Below are positions 25,743-34,388 of a DNA stretch of 64,000 nt, piece after piece. The notes below the pieces were generated by a model. The model was given only the letters and a program-made list of their open reading frames with translations, made no database searches and was not told the DNA's origin. A program made the position numbers and the translations under genes. This DNA is from Verrucomicrobiota bacterium. Its GTDB lineage: Bacteria; Verrucomicrobiota; Verrucomicrobiia; Verrucomicrobiales; DEV007. The first letter of the stretch is position 1. Each line of letters starts with the position of its first letter. The stretch is taken from NCBI GenBank assembly GCA_003402735.1, contig QQNE01000001.1:52206-116205 (forward strand). Direction: 5' to 3'.

Positions 25743-26981
25743 ATGAACTGGCAGAGAATCCAATCCGATCTGATCTCCGCGAAGCTGTCGCTGAGTCCCG
25801 CCCCCTACCCCGATCTGCCAGCGCTCACGATCGCGATTCCGTTCGAATCCTCCGCGGGTTGGTCTGCACAAACCTCGTTCCTCCGCAGCGTCTGCATCGC
25901 CTTGACCAAAACTGCGCACCCGCGATCCAGGGTCTTGCTGCTGAGTCTGTCGGCCGCCGGGGCAGCCCAAACTGGTCCTGCAGATATTTGCAACGACACC
26001 CTTCTCCTCCCGCGCGAGATCTGGCGAAATCAAAAGGACCGATTTGCCCTTCTCAAGGATCTAGGGGTGGACTGCATTTTGAACCTGTTCGGTCCGCCCC
26101 CGGAGACCGCGTCGGGAATCGGCGTGGTGGGTTGGATTCCGGATTTTCAACATTTCCGCATGCCCCGGTTCTTCGCCGATCAAGAACGAGCCTCAAGGGA
26201 CAGGCAATTCAGCGAGATTCTCGACAACTGTCACCGCGTCATTCTCTCCAGCCAGGACGCCGAAAGAGACTGTCTGCGCTTCCGCCCACCGGCCGCCGCA
26301 AAGATCCGGGTGCACCCCTTTCCTTCAAGCATGGCCCTGCAAACCATGCCGAAACGATCCCCTGCCTCCGTCTTGCAAAAGTATCACCTGCCCGAAAAGT
26401 TCGCCCTTGTGGCAAACCAGTTTTGGTCTCACAAATGCCACCTCACCGTGGTGGCAGCAGCACGAATGTTAGCAGAAGGCGGTCTCCGCGTCCCGTTCGT
26501 CCTGACGGGCCTCCCGTCCGACTATCGGGACCCGGCAAATGCCATTGTGTCCAAGGTGCTCCAGGAAATTTCGATGGGCGGTCTGCGAGACTGCGTCATT
26601 CCCCTGGCTCAAGTGCCCTACGCCGACCTCATTGCCCTTCTGCGGCATGCGGCGCTCGTCGTCCAGCCTTCCAGCTTCGAGGGATGGAGCACGACGGTTC
26701 AGGACGCGAAAGCCCTCGGTCGCCCGGTGGCATGTTCATCCATCGCGCTGCACCGCGAGCAAGCTCCGAACGCCGTGGGATTCTTTGACCACCAGCGCCC
26801 CGAGGAACTGGCGGAACTCCTCCGGACGGAATGGGAACGGCTTCAGCCGGGGCCGGATGAGAACAACGAATCAATCGCTCTTGATGCGGAGAGGGAGTTC
26901 GCCGATCAATATGGCCGAGCGCTGTGGTGCACCTGCTTCGAAGCCGTTGCGGCCGCCAAGCACCAAACCGCAGCAGTCTAG
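25743..26981 (+). CDS. Glycosyltransferase family 4-like
   Basis: The 412-residue protein has a GT-B arrangement. The C-terminal half carries the GT4 donor-binding signature, with PSSFEGWSTTVQDAKALGRPV (about 305-325) holding the EGW...E pattern that contacts the nucleotide sugar. A KYHLPEKFALVANQFWSHK segment opens the second domain. It would add a sugar to a growing surface glycan in the cytoplasm. Donor and acceptor are unknown. ATG 25743 was preferred; the frame is open upstream into a dispersed repeat. It is followed 23 bases later by the FkbM-like gene. Confidence 0.85.
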   Translation: MNWQRIQSDLISAKLSLSPAPYPDLPALTIAIPFESSAGWSAQTSFLRSVCIALTKTAHPRSRVLLLSLSAAGAAQTGPADICNDTLLLPREIWRNQKDRFALLKDLGVDCILNLFGPPPETASGIGVVGWIPDFQHFRMPRFFADQERASRDRQFSEILDNCHRVILSSQDAERDCLRFRPPAAAKIRVHPFPSSMALQTMPKRSPASVLQKYHLPEKFALVANQFWSHKCHLTVVAAARMLAEGGLRVPFVLTGLPSDYRDPANAIVSKVLQEISMGGLRDCVIPLAQVPYADLIALLRHAALVVQPSSFEGWSTTVQDAKALGRPVACSSIALHREQAPNAVGFFDHQRPEELAELLRTEWERLQPGPDENNESIALDAEREFADQYGRALWCTCFEAVAAAKHQTAAV

Positions 26982-27004
26982 CTGCCCCAAGAAACGTTTT
27001 CACC

Positions 27005-28066
27005 ATGTCCAGGCTTTTCAAACATCTGACCGATGCTGGCCATCTTTCCAAGAGCATAACCAACCTCGAAAAGCGACTAGAGGATCTGAAGCGCAACAGC
27101 GAAAAGGAGATCGAAAAACTCAAAGAATTTGCGACCAAGTCCGCGCCCACCCGGCAACATCTGAGCAGTCTCCGGGCCCAAAACGAGATCCTTGCCGGGG
27201 AAGTGGAGTCGCTGAAGATCTTGTGCGGCCGGATCGCATCGGAAAACGCTCGACGTCTGCCTGCCACCGCACCTCTCCAACAAGCGGAATTTCAGGTATT
27301 CTCTCAATGGGGCGAAGACGGCATCATTCAATTCCTCCTCGCTCATGTTCCCGTAACCAAAGAGATTTTCGTCGAGTTCGGCGTCCAGGACTATTCGGAA
27401 AGCAACACGCGTTTTCTGCTGATGAACAATCTCTGGAGTGGTCTGATCATGGACGGCTCCGAGGAATTCATGAAGCGAGTGAACCAATCCAAGCTAGCGT
27501 GGCGCCATAGCTTGCAAGCCAAGGCCGCTTGGATCACCGCCGAAAATATCAATGACCTGATCCAGGGCAGCGGCATCCAGGGAGAGATCGGCATCCTGAG
27601 CGTTGACATCGATGGAGTCGATTACTGGGTCTGGAAAGCCATCAAAGTGATCCAGCCCTGCATTGTGATTGCCGAATACAACTCCCTTTTTGGGCCCAGG
27701 GCCTTGGTCACTCCCGCATACGCTCCAGACTTCGATCGCGCCAAAGCGCATTTTAGCCGTGTGTTTTATGGCTCCTCCCTCGCGGCCCTGGAACTCTTGG
27801 GCAAAGAAAAAGGCTTCAGCCTGATCGGCACAAATTCCGCCGGCAACAATGCGTTCTTTGTCAGGAATGACCTGTGTGGAGCCCTGCCCACCCAAACCGC
27901 CGCCTCAGCTTTCCGGGCGGCGCGGTTTCGCGAGGCCAGGCTCCCTTCGGGACAACTCGCCTACAGCTCCTTCGCGGACGCTCAAAACCTGATTCAGGAT
28001 TGCTTGGTCCACGATCTCGCCACCGGCAGCCTGCGCCCACTGCGAGAAGTCGCCGACTGGCGTTAG
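27005..28066 (+). CDS. FkbM-like / methyltransferase-like protein with N-terminal coiled coil
   Basis: The 353-residue protein starts with a Lys/Glu/Leu-rich coiled-coil segment (about 15-80). It continues with FSQWGEDGIIQFLL (about 97-110), FVEFGVQDY, MDGSEEF and ILSVDIDGVDYWVWKAI, which resemble the Rossmann-type FkbM methyltransferase group found in glycan loci. The AdoMet-site glycine motif is degenerate (VEFGVQD), so activity is uncertain. Proteins with the SQWGEDGI opening are common next to glycosyltransferases. It may methylate a sugar or be a chain-length/anchoring partner (inference). ATG 27005 was chosen. Confidence 0.65.
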   Translation: MSRLFKHLTDAGHLSKSITNLEKRLEDLKRNSEKEIEKLKEFATKSAPTRQHLSSLRAQNEILAGEVESLKILCGRIASENARRLPATAPLQQAEFQVFSQWGEDGIIQFLLAHVPVTKEIFVEFGVQDYSESNTRFLLMNNLWSGLIMDGSEEFMKRVNQSKLAWRHSLQAKAAWITAENINDLIQGSGIQGEIGILSVDIDGVDYWVWKAIKVIQPCIVIAEYNSLFGPRALVTPAYAPDFDRAKAHFSRVFYGSSLAALELLGKEKGFSLIGTNSAGNNAFFVRNDLCGALPTQTAASAFRAARFREARLPSGQLAYSSFADAQNLIQDCLVHDLATGSLRPLREVADWR

Positions 28067-28104
28067 CCCGCATTTCGGTCGGGGCTGCACCGCTGCTTCC
28101 CGCC

Positions 28105-29148
28105 TCAGAACGAGTCGCTCAGAAAACCCAGTTTCCGTCCGATCCGCAGCCAGTTCGAGCGCTCCATCTCGTTCTTCATCGCCGAGATCTTTTCGGCCTC
28201 GGCAATCTGTTTCTTCAAGACGCGACTCGACGGTTCGGAGAGCTCCGGAAACTCTGCCCCCGTCATTCCTCGCACCATCCCATCAAGCGCCTCCGTCGGC
28301 ATCTGCGCCACCAGTTGCCCCAACACCTGCACAAAGGCTTCCGCACGGAAGTCAGCATGATTGCCCAAAAGATTCCGGAGATAAGCGGCGAAATCCCGGC
28401 GCATTTGGAGCGAACCTGCCAGGCGCGGCGCGATTTCGCGGACCAAGTCGAGGTTCATCTGCAGGACTTCGCGCGTCACCTTTTCCAGCGGATCAGACTT
28501 GATCGTGTTGGAAGGATGGGTGCGGTAATAGAGAAGCTCATCCCGCAGGACCCCCAGCTTGTGTTCCAGCGCGCAAATCGCCGCAAAAAAGTAATCGTGC
28601 ACGTAGCGATAGGCGCGGAACGGATGCGTCAGAAAGGCCTCACGACGCGCCACGAAATTGCTGCTCGACTTCGCGAAATTTGCGATACCCAGCCAGGCAC
28701 AAAGATCGTCTTCCCCCGCCGCCCACACAGTCCTGGCCCAACGCGCCTTGGGATGGGAGTCCTCGAGCACGGCACCCGATGGATCGATCAATTTCAATGC
28801 TGTGCAAACAACGTCAGCCGACGGATTCGACTCCAGAAAACCAACGCACTTTTCCAGTCGCTCGGGGTGGAAAAGATCATCTGAATTCAAGACGGCAATG
28901 AACTCGCAATCTCGGGCAGCCTCGGCGACGGCTCGGTTGAGGGTGACATGCGCTCCCGCATTTTCCTGGGTGCGGAGGGTGATCCGGTTGTCCTCAAACT
29001 TGCGCACCATGTCCACCGAGCGATCCCGGGATCCATCATCGATGACCACGATCCGTTGGACCGGTCTCGTCTGCTCCAGCACGGAACGGAGAGCCTCGCC
29101 TATGTAGTTCTCGTGATTGTAGAGCGGGATGACGACTGCGATGGGCAT
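28105..29148 (-). CDS. Glycosyltransferase family 2
   Basis: The 347-residue protein opens with the GT2 nucleotide-binding strand AVVIPLYNHENYIGEAL and has VVIDDGSRD. VLNSDDLFHP provides the metal-binding D-D. Its C-terminal third (about 215-347) is helical and Glu/Arg-rich, beyond the catalytic domain. GT2 enzymes are inverting transferases using a UDP or other sugar donor. It converges with the FkbM-like gene 38 bases away and is the last gene of a minus-strand run of three glycosyltransferases (30577-31287, 29247-30494, 28105-29148). ATG 29148 was chosen rather than GTG 29169. Confidence 0.9.
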   Translation of the reverse strand: MPIAVVIPLYNHENYIGEALRSVLEQTRPVQRIVVIDDGSRDRSVDMVRKFEDNRITLRTQENAGAHVTLNRAVAEAARDCEFIAVLNSDDLFHPERLEKCVGFLESNPSADVVCTALKLIDPSGAVLEDSHPKARWARTVWAAGEDDLCAWLGIANFAKSSSNFVARREAFLTHPFRAYRYVHDYFFAAICALEHKLGVLRDELLYYRTHPSNTIKSDPLEKVTREVLQMNLDLVREIAPRLAGSLQMRRDFAAYLRNLLGNHADFRAEAFVQVLGQLVAQMPTEALDGMVRGMTGAEFPELSEPSSRVLKKQIAEAEKISAMKNEMERSNWLRIGRKLGFLSDSF

Positions 29149-29246
29149 TGAGAAACTCGGCTTGGGCACTACTACCGCCCAAAGTTGAAATCTGAAATGC
29201 CAAATTCAGACAAATTCCCCGTGGCCCGAGCCGCAGCAAATCGCTG

Positions 29247-30494
29247 TCAACTGAAGAGCCCCATGAAGCCACGGCGCAATTTCGCAGTCCCCGGAGCGGT
29301 GCCACGTCCGGACCGCTTCTGAAGCGTCTTGAGTTCCGCACGGGCACTCTGTCCCTTGCGGAAGGCGTCACGGACGCGGCTGTGTTCCTTTGAAAGCTCA
29401 AAGGCTCCAGTCGGAAGATCGGCCTGGGAAGACTGCCGGTGCAGATCCCGAAGTTCCCGGCCCAGCTTGGCATTGCTGCCCAGGCTCGCAAAAAAAGTGG
29501 ACGCAAACCGCGCCCAATCGGACAACTCCGCGCGGACCGGAACCGCCGCCATTTCGCGGTAAATCGCCTCCATGGCATCGAACATTGCGCCAATCCCACA
29601 GGTCTCGCGGGCCAGGGATTGAGCGATCATTGACGATTCCGGATCCCATTCCGCGATGCGGGCACGGATCGCTTCCGAGGTCAACGGACTCGTCATGCAG
29701 GGGAACCCGAAACTCTCGCGTCGCAACTCCATGAAGTTCTCCGCCGTGACCAGAGGGCCGAGACCCTTGATATCGCACACGATGACCGCGCAACCGGATA
29801 CCACCGCCTCGAGGGCCGCCTTGCCTTTGGCAAAGACGAGGTCGAAGCGGCCCAGCATTTCCTCGGGACGTTCCACGACCCGATGCACACCAGATCCAAT
29901 CGCCTCGCACTGGAGATTCTCAGCTTGGCAGGCCGTGACCACCTCCGGCAAGAGCCGTTCCGAGGTGGCGTAATTGCTAAACAGCAAGGCAGTGCCAGGC
30001 CGGGCAGGGAGTGGACCGCGGGGACGAAACCGTTCGAAGTCAATCCCGTTCAGAATCAGCCGGACCCGATCCGCCGGGACTCCCTCCCGCTGGATCAATC
30101 GCTCCCGGCACGGCTCATCGATGGCCACCCACTGCACCACGTTGGGCGCAAGACAGGGAGCCTCGTGCCAGGATTCGATGCCCCGGCAAAAGGAAAGCAC
30201 CGGACATTCCGGCCAGCGGAGGGCCGCGAGCGTGGTCTCCCATTCGTGATGACCGTGGATGATGTCAGGCTTCCAAGGCACTTGGCCGGGATCATCCACA
30301 ATTGGGATTCCCTCCTCACCAAGGACACGGGCGATGTCCCCCCACTGGGTTGAATAGGCGGCCACCTCGTGCCCCCGGCGCCGCATCTCCCGGCACAAAT
30401 CCCGGATGGCCAGTTCCGTTCCGGCGGCTCGCCCCAGAGTGTTGTTGGTGAAGAGGATGTTCACTGCGAATGCACGGCCTTCCGCCAAGGCCAT
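29247..30494 (-). CDS. Glycosyltransferase family 4-like
   Basis: The 415-residue GT-B protein starts with VNILFTNNTLGRAAGTELAI, the glycine-rich acceptor-side loop of GT4 enzymes. It has HGHHEWETT, VVQWVAIDEPCRERL and RLILNGIDFERFRP, typical of the domain linker. In the usual E-x7-E region it shows AKGKAALEAVVSGCAVIV instead of an FEGFG pattern. A ~130-residue C-terminal extension is rich in Arg, Lys and Ala. A promoter-like sequence lies immediately upstream (30513-30542). ATG 30494 gives a short leader; GTG 30464 is an alternative start. Confidence 0.85.
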   Translation of the reverse strand: MALAEGRAFAVNILFTNNTLGRAAGTELAIRDLCREMRRRGHEVAAYSTQWGDIARVLGEEGIPIVDDPGQVPWKPDIIHGHHEWETTLAALRWPECPVLSFCRGIESWHEAPCLAPNVVQWVAIDEPCRERLIQREGVPADRVRLILNGIDFERFRPRGPLPARPGTALLFSNYATSERLLPEVVTACQAENLQCEAIGSGVHRVVERPEEMLGRFDLVFAKGKAALEAVVSGCAVIVCDIKGLGPLVTAENFMELRRESFGFPCMTSPLTSEAIRARIAEWDPESSMIAQSLARETCGIGAMFDAMEAIYREMAAVPVRAELSDWARFASTFFASLGSNAKLGRELRDLHRQSSQADLPTGAFELSKEHSRVRDAFRKGQSARAELKTLQKRSGRGTAPGTAKLRRGFMGLFS

Positions 30495-30512
30495 TCGCTC
30501 AAGAACCTTGAA

Positions 30513-30542
30513 ATATCAAGATTTAATTGATGTTTGTGTCAG
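30513..30542 (-). promoter_or_regulatory. Candidate promoter for the GT4 gene
   Basis: Read on the minus strand, CTGACA (30537-30542) and TGATAT (30513-30518) are separated by 18 bases. This resembles a sigma-70 promoter, in an AT-rich island of an otherwise GC-rich region. The start would lie about 10-15 bases before ATG 30494. The -10 region is overlapped by the palindrome CTTGA-AATA-TCAAG (30508-30521 on the plus strand), a possible operator. Confidence 0.45.
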
Positions 30543-30576
30543 GGGTTTTTTAACCTCCCGCAACGAACCGCTCCTC

Positions 30577-31287
30577 TCAGGACTTTGACTCCGGGACAAT
30601 CCCGAGATGTTCCTTCAACAGCGTCGGTCTCTCCGCGTAGAAGACCTCGTCCCGGAACGTGGCGCTGAATCCGGCGCCCTCGTAATCCGCAATGATTGCA
30701 TCGACAAAAATCTTCCGAATCTTGGGATCCCCGAAACAACGGATGTTCATTGCATAATCGGCCATGGCCCTGAAGCGCAGCTCAAACCCTCCATGCCGCT
30801 CGAAGATCCGGCGATCGTAAAAAATGGCCTGCTGACAGGGGGTCCGAGTGCGGAACTTACGCGGCGTCCAGGGACCATCCCAGACCACATTCTTGTCGTG
30901 CATGAACACGTTCCCATAGACGAACCCGATGGCCCGCCCCGGCAAGCGCCTCGCAAACTGGTCCAGCACATCCGGGCGCAAGGTGTCGCCGGCCCCCAAG
31001 AAATAGAGGTAGCGCCCGCGACTCATCGCGATTCCCTTGTTCATCGCGTCGTAAATCCCATGGTCCGGCTCTGAGACCCACCGGACCCTGGATTCGTAGC
31101 TCTTGAGAACATCGACGGTTTCATCCTGGGAGCCGCCATCGATGACCAGAACCTCAGCGAGATCCGCCGGTTGAGCGAGCACGGAAACCAGGGAGCGGGA
31201 CAGTTTTTCGGCGCAGCGAAAGCTCGGGATGACCACCGAGAACGCTGGTCGCGATGGTGCGCGACGCCCAAAAAGCCGATTCCACAT
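30577..31287 (-). CDS. Glycosyltransferase family 2
   Basis: The 236-residue compact GT2 has FSVVIPSFRCAEKLSRSL, VLVIDGGSQDET and FLGAGDTLRPDVL. The last takes the place of the D-D region found in related WcaA/WcaE-like enzymes (GGSxD...GDxL pattern). The ISGSSP-like acceptor loop is absent. The small size resembles the colanic-acid WcaE-type transferases. ATG 31287 was chosen; an upstream TTG exists at 31296. It is divergent from the nucleotide-sugar dehydrogenase gene with a 145-base spacer and is first in the minus-strand glycosyltransferase run. Confidence 0.88.
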   Translation of the reverse strand: MWNRLFGRRAPSRPAFSVVIPSFRCAEKLSRSLVSVLAQPADLAEVLVIDGGSQDETVDVLKSYESRVRWVSEPDHGIYDAMNKGIAMSRGRYLYFLGAGDTLRPDVLDQFARRLPGRAIGFVYGNVFMHDKNVVWDGPWTPRKFRTRTPCQQAIFYDRRIFERHGGFELRFRAMADYAMNIRCFGDPKIRKIFVDAIIADYEGAGFSATFRDEVFYAERPTLLKEHLGIVPESKS

Positions 31288-31422
31288 TCTCGTCAAACTT
31301 GGACGGGAAAAGCGATCAAATTCAAGTGGGAATTGCGGAAGCCCCCAAGGGGTGGACCGCCTCCGAGAGCATCACAGCCCATTCGCGAAACTTGTTGCAC
31401 CTCTCTTGTAGCAAGGCTAGGC

Positions 31423-31428
31423 GGAGGG
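31423..31428 (+). promoter_or_regulatory. Shine-Dalgarno sequence of the nucleotide-sugar dehydrogenase gene
   Basis: GGAGGG lies 4 bases before ATG 31433. It is one of the few clear Shine-Dalgarno sequences in the window and fixes the start of the WbpA-like gene. Confidence 0.7.
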
Positions 31429-31432
31429 AGAC

Positions 31433-32746
31433 ATGCTCCAAGAACGGATTGAATCTGGCGAGGCCATCATCGGAGTGATAGGCCTGGGCTACGTCGGCTT
31501 ACCCATAGTGCTAAACTTCTCCGCCCGGGGATTCCAGACTGTCGGCTTCGACATCGACCCCGCAAAGGTCGACGCCCTCCGGAACGGCCGCAGTTACATC
31601 CGCCACATTCCGGCGGAGGAAATCGCAACGCATGTCGCCTCCGGCCGATTCAAGCCGACCACAGACTTCGCCCTGGTGCGCGAGGCGGATGCCTTGATCA
31701 TCTGTGTGCCGACTCCGTTGTCGAAACACCACGAACCCGATCTGAGCTACGTCGTGCAAACGATGGAGACGCTGCAACCCCACCTTCGACCGGGTCAGAT
31801 TCTCAGCCTGGAAAGTACCACTTACCCGGGCACGACCGCGGAGGAAGTCGTGCCCCGAGTCGAAGCCCGTGGCTTCCGGGTTGGGGCCGATTTTTTTGTG
31901 GTCTACTCTCCGGAGCGCGAAGATCCGGGAAATGCGATCTATTCGACGCAGAACATTCCGAAGCTGGTGGGCGGAACCACACCGGCCTGCCTGAAAATGG
32001 GCGAACTGCTCTACGCTCAGATCTGTCAACGGGTGGTGGCTGTCAGTTCGACGCAGGTCGCCGAGTTCGCCAAGCTGCTGGAGAATATCTATCGTGCGGT
32101 CAACATCGGGTTGGTCAATGAAATGAAGGTCGTGGCCGATCGGATGGGCGTGGATATCTGGGAAATCATCGGGGCGGCAGCAACAAAGCCTTTCGGTTAC
32201 ACTCCATTCTATCCCGGACCGGGCCTGGGCGGGCATTGCATTCCGATCGATCCCTTCTATCTCACCTGGAAAGCGCGGGAATACGGCATCCACACCCGGT
32301 TCATTGAACTGGCCGGAGAGATCAACGAAGCCATGCCCGAATACGTGGTGCGGCAGGTGGCGCGGACGCTCAATGACCGTGGTCTTCCCGTGAAGGGCAG
32401 CCGGGTGCTCGTGCTCGGTCTCGCCTACAAATCAAATGTCGACGACATGCGGGAGTCTCCCTCCTTCAAGCTGCTGGACCTCCTCCACAAACAGGGTGCC
32501 CGGGTGTCCTATCATGATCCCTACATCCCGGTGATCAGCCCGACTCGTGAACATGCCTTTTGGACAGGCGTCCAATCGGTGCCCTGGGACGAGGCCACCC
32601 TGAAGGACTTCGATTGCGTCGTCGTGGCCACCTGGCATGACACCTACAACCTCGAGGAACTCGCGAGCTGGGCCCCCTGCATCGTCGATACGCGCAATGC
32701 CATGCAAGGCGTTCCCACCAATCCCGGTCAAGTGACCAAGGCCTGA
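31433..32746 (+). CDS. UDP-N-acetyl-D-glucosamine 6-dehydrogenase (WbpA/TviB-like)
   Basis: The 437-residue nucleotide-sugar dehydrogenase has the N-terminal NAD site [19 protein letters not shown], the motif [13 protein letters not shown] and [15 protein letters not shown]. The catalytic Cys sits in [16 protein letters not shown] (about residue 269). It should oxidise UDP-GlcNAc at C6 to the uronic acid in two steps, as in WbpA of the Pseudomonas O-antigen pathway. UDP-Glc or UDP-ManNAc as substrate is not excluded. It is followed by WbpB-like and WbpD-like genes, which support the diacetamido-uronic acid assignment. Confidence 0.9.
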   Translation: MLQERIESGEAIIGVIGLGYVGLPIVLNFSARGFQTVGFDIDPAKVDALRNGRSYIRHIPAEEIATHVASGRFKPTTDFALVREADALIICVPTPLSKHHEPDLSYVVQTMETLQPHLRPGQILSLESTTYPGTTAEEVVPRVEARGFRVGADFFVVYSPEREDPGNAIYSTQNIPKLVGGTTPACLKMGELLYAQICQRVVAVSSTQVAEFAKLLENIYRAVNIGLVNEMKVVADRMGVDIWEIIGAAATKPFGYTPFYPGPGLGGHCIPIDPFYLTWKAREYGIHTRFIELAGEINEAMPEYVVRQVARTLNDRGLPVKGSRVLVLGLAYKSNVDDMRESPSFKLLDLLHKQGARVSYHDPYIPVISPTREHAFWTGVQSVPWDEATLKDFDCVVVATWHDTYNLEELASWAPCIVDTRNAMQGVPTNPGQVTKA

Positions 32747-32764
32747 CAACTCCACCCTGCCGTG

Positions 32765-33712
32765 ATGGATCCAAATCTCAAAATCGCCGTAGCGGGCGCG
32801 GGTGCCTGGGGGAAAAACATCGTGGCCACGCTCCACAAACTCGACCGGCTCGGTCCGGTGGCGGAGTCGTCGCCCGGGCTTCGCGATGCCTTGGCGAAGC
32901 AAATTCCGGGGATCGAACTGCGTGAGGACTACCGGGACCTAGTGGGAGACAAGCTGGTTCCGGCCGTTGCCGTGGCCACGCCCGCTCCGACCCATCACGA
33001 GATCGCCAGGGCATTCCTGGGGGCGGGACAGGATCTGTTCTTGGAGAAGCCGATGACCCTGACAACCTCCGAAGCGGAGGATCTCGTGGCATTGGCCGAG
33101 CAAAAAGGCAGGGTGCTGATGACCGGACACTTGCTGATGTATCAACCGGCCATCCGTTTTTTGCGGGATTATCTGCAAGAGGGCAGGCTCGGAGCGGTCC
33201 GCACCCTGCATCAAGAACGGGCCAAACTGGGACGCGCCCGGAGCGTGGAAAACGCCCTCTGGAGCCTGGGCGTCCACGACATCGCGGTGCTGCTGTTCCT
33301 CACCGGCGCGGTGCCGTGCGAAGTGCAGGCCTTTGGGCACAACGGTCTTCAGCCGGCAATCGCCGATGATGTCTACCTTCACCTCCGCTTTCCAAGTGGG
33401 GTCAAAGCCAGTCTGCACAACTCCTGGCTCTGGCCCGAGGATTCACGGGTCCTCCGAATCATCGGTGAACGCGGCATGCTCGAATACCGGGAACGGGAGC
33501 AGAAGGTCTGGTTGCACCGCAAGGGGATCGACCCCAACCTGCGCAACGTCGATGAGGGCAGCGAACTTCTCTTTGAAGGCAACGCCGAACCGTTGACCCT
33601 GGAGCTGGAACACTTCGTGGAGTGCGTGGCCACACGGTCAAAACCGCTCTCCGACGGCGTCAATGGGCTCGAAGTGATCCGCGTCCTGGAGCAAGCGGGC
33701 GCCCTACTCTAA
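32765..33712 (+). CDS. Gfo/Idh/MocA oxidoreductase, WbpB/WlbA-like
   Basis: The 315-residue protein has an N-terminal Rossmann motif (IAVAGAGAWGKNIV), the EKPMTL loop (residues 97-102) with the family Lys, and a HLLMYQPAIRFLRDYL segment. It would oxidise the 3-hydroxyl of UDP-GlcNAcA to the 3-keto intermediate, using NAD and 2-oxoglutarate recycling as in WbpB. It lies between the WbpA-like and WbpD-like genes with 11-18 base gaps, so an operon is likely. ATG 32765 is preferred over GTG 32762. Unlike the other two Gfo/Idh/MocA proteins in the window it has no export signal. Confidence 0.85.
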   Translation: MDPNLKIAVAGAGAWGKNIVATLHKLDRLGPVAESSPGLRDALAKQIPGIELREDYRDLVGDKLVPAVAVATPAPTHHEIARAFLGAGQDLFLEKPMTLTTSEAEDLVALAEQKGRVLMTGHLLMYQPAIRFLRDYLQEGRLGAVRTLHQERAKLGRARSVENALWSLGVHDIAVLLFLTGAVPCEVQAFGHNGLQPAIADDVYLHLRFPSGVKASLHNSWLWPEDSRVLRIIGERGMLEYREREQKVWLHRKGIDPNLRNVDEGSELLFEGNAEPLTLELEHFVECVATRSKPLSDGVNGLEVIRVLEQAGALL

Positions 33713-33723
33713 CCGATCCGTCC

Positions 33724-34368
33724 ATGTCTGCTTTCCAGGCCCATCCCACCGCCGTGATCGACCCCGGAGCCGAGATTGGATCGGACACCCGGGTCTGGCA
33801 CTTCGCCCACATTTGCGCCCGGGCCCGCGTCGGAGAGCGGTGCAGCTTTGGCCAGAACACGATGGTCGCCGATGACGTGATCATCGGGAACAACGTCAAG
33901 GTGCAAAACAATGTCGCAATCTACACGGGCACAATCATCGAGGACGATGTCTTCCTGGGACCTTCGTGTGTCCTGACGAATGTGACCAACCCTCGATCTC
34001 AGGTGGTTCGGCGCGCGCTTTATGAGAAGACCGTGATTCGTCGCGGTGCCAGCGTGGGCGCCAATGCCACCATCGTCTGCGGAATCACTCTCGGTCGGTA
34101 TGCCTTCATCGCCGCCGGAGCCGTGGTGACCAGGGATGTGCCAGACTATGGATTGATTGCGGGGATTCCGGGGCGGTTGACAGGATACATGAGCCGCCAC
34201 GGCCACCTCCTGAAGTTCGATTCCTCGGGGCGCGCCCGGTGTCCGGAATCCCATTTTGTCTACGAACAGACCTCCTCAGGGGTGCGCTGCCTGGATCTCC
34301 ACGAGGATGATCCACTGCCCGCGGAACTCGCCATCGGCAGCAAATCCTATGACGACTTCAAATCCTGA
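33724..34368 (+). CDS. UDP-2-acetamido-3-amino-glucuronate N-acetyltransferase, WbpD/WlbB-like
   Basis: This 214-residue left-handed beta-helix protein has a long run of hexapeptide turns (VWHFAHICARARVGERCSFG, VADDVIIGNNVKVQNNVAIY) and a C-terminal small domain (KFDSSGRARCPESHFVYEQ). The N-terminal VWHFAHI, the NNVAIYTG loop and the TNVTNPRSQVV region match the WbpD/WlbB group. These use acetyl-CoA to acetylate the 3-amino group. It ends the WbpA-WbpB-WbpD-like run. A WbpE-like aminotransferase should act before it but is not in the window. Confidence 0.87.
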   Translation: MSAFQAHPTAVIDPGAEIGSDTRVWHFAHICARARVGERCSFGQNTMVADDVIIGNNVKVQNNVAIYTGTIIEDDVFLGPSCVLTNVTNPRSQVVRRALYEKTVIRRGASVGANATIVCGITLGRYAFIAAGAVVTRDVPDYGLIAGIPGRLTGYMSRHGHLLKFDSSGRARCPESHFVYEQTSSGVRCLDLHEDDPLPAELAIGSKSYDDFKS

Positions 34369-34388
34369 CCTGCCCCTGCTCTCCGCCC

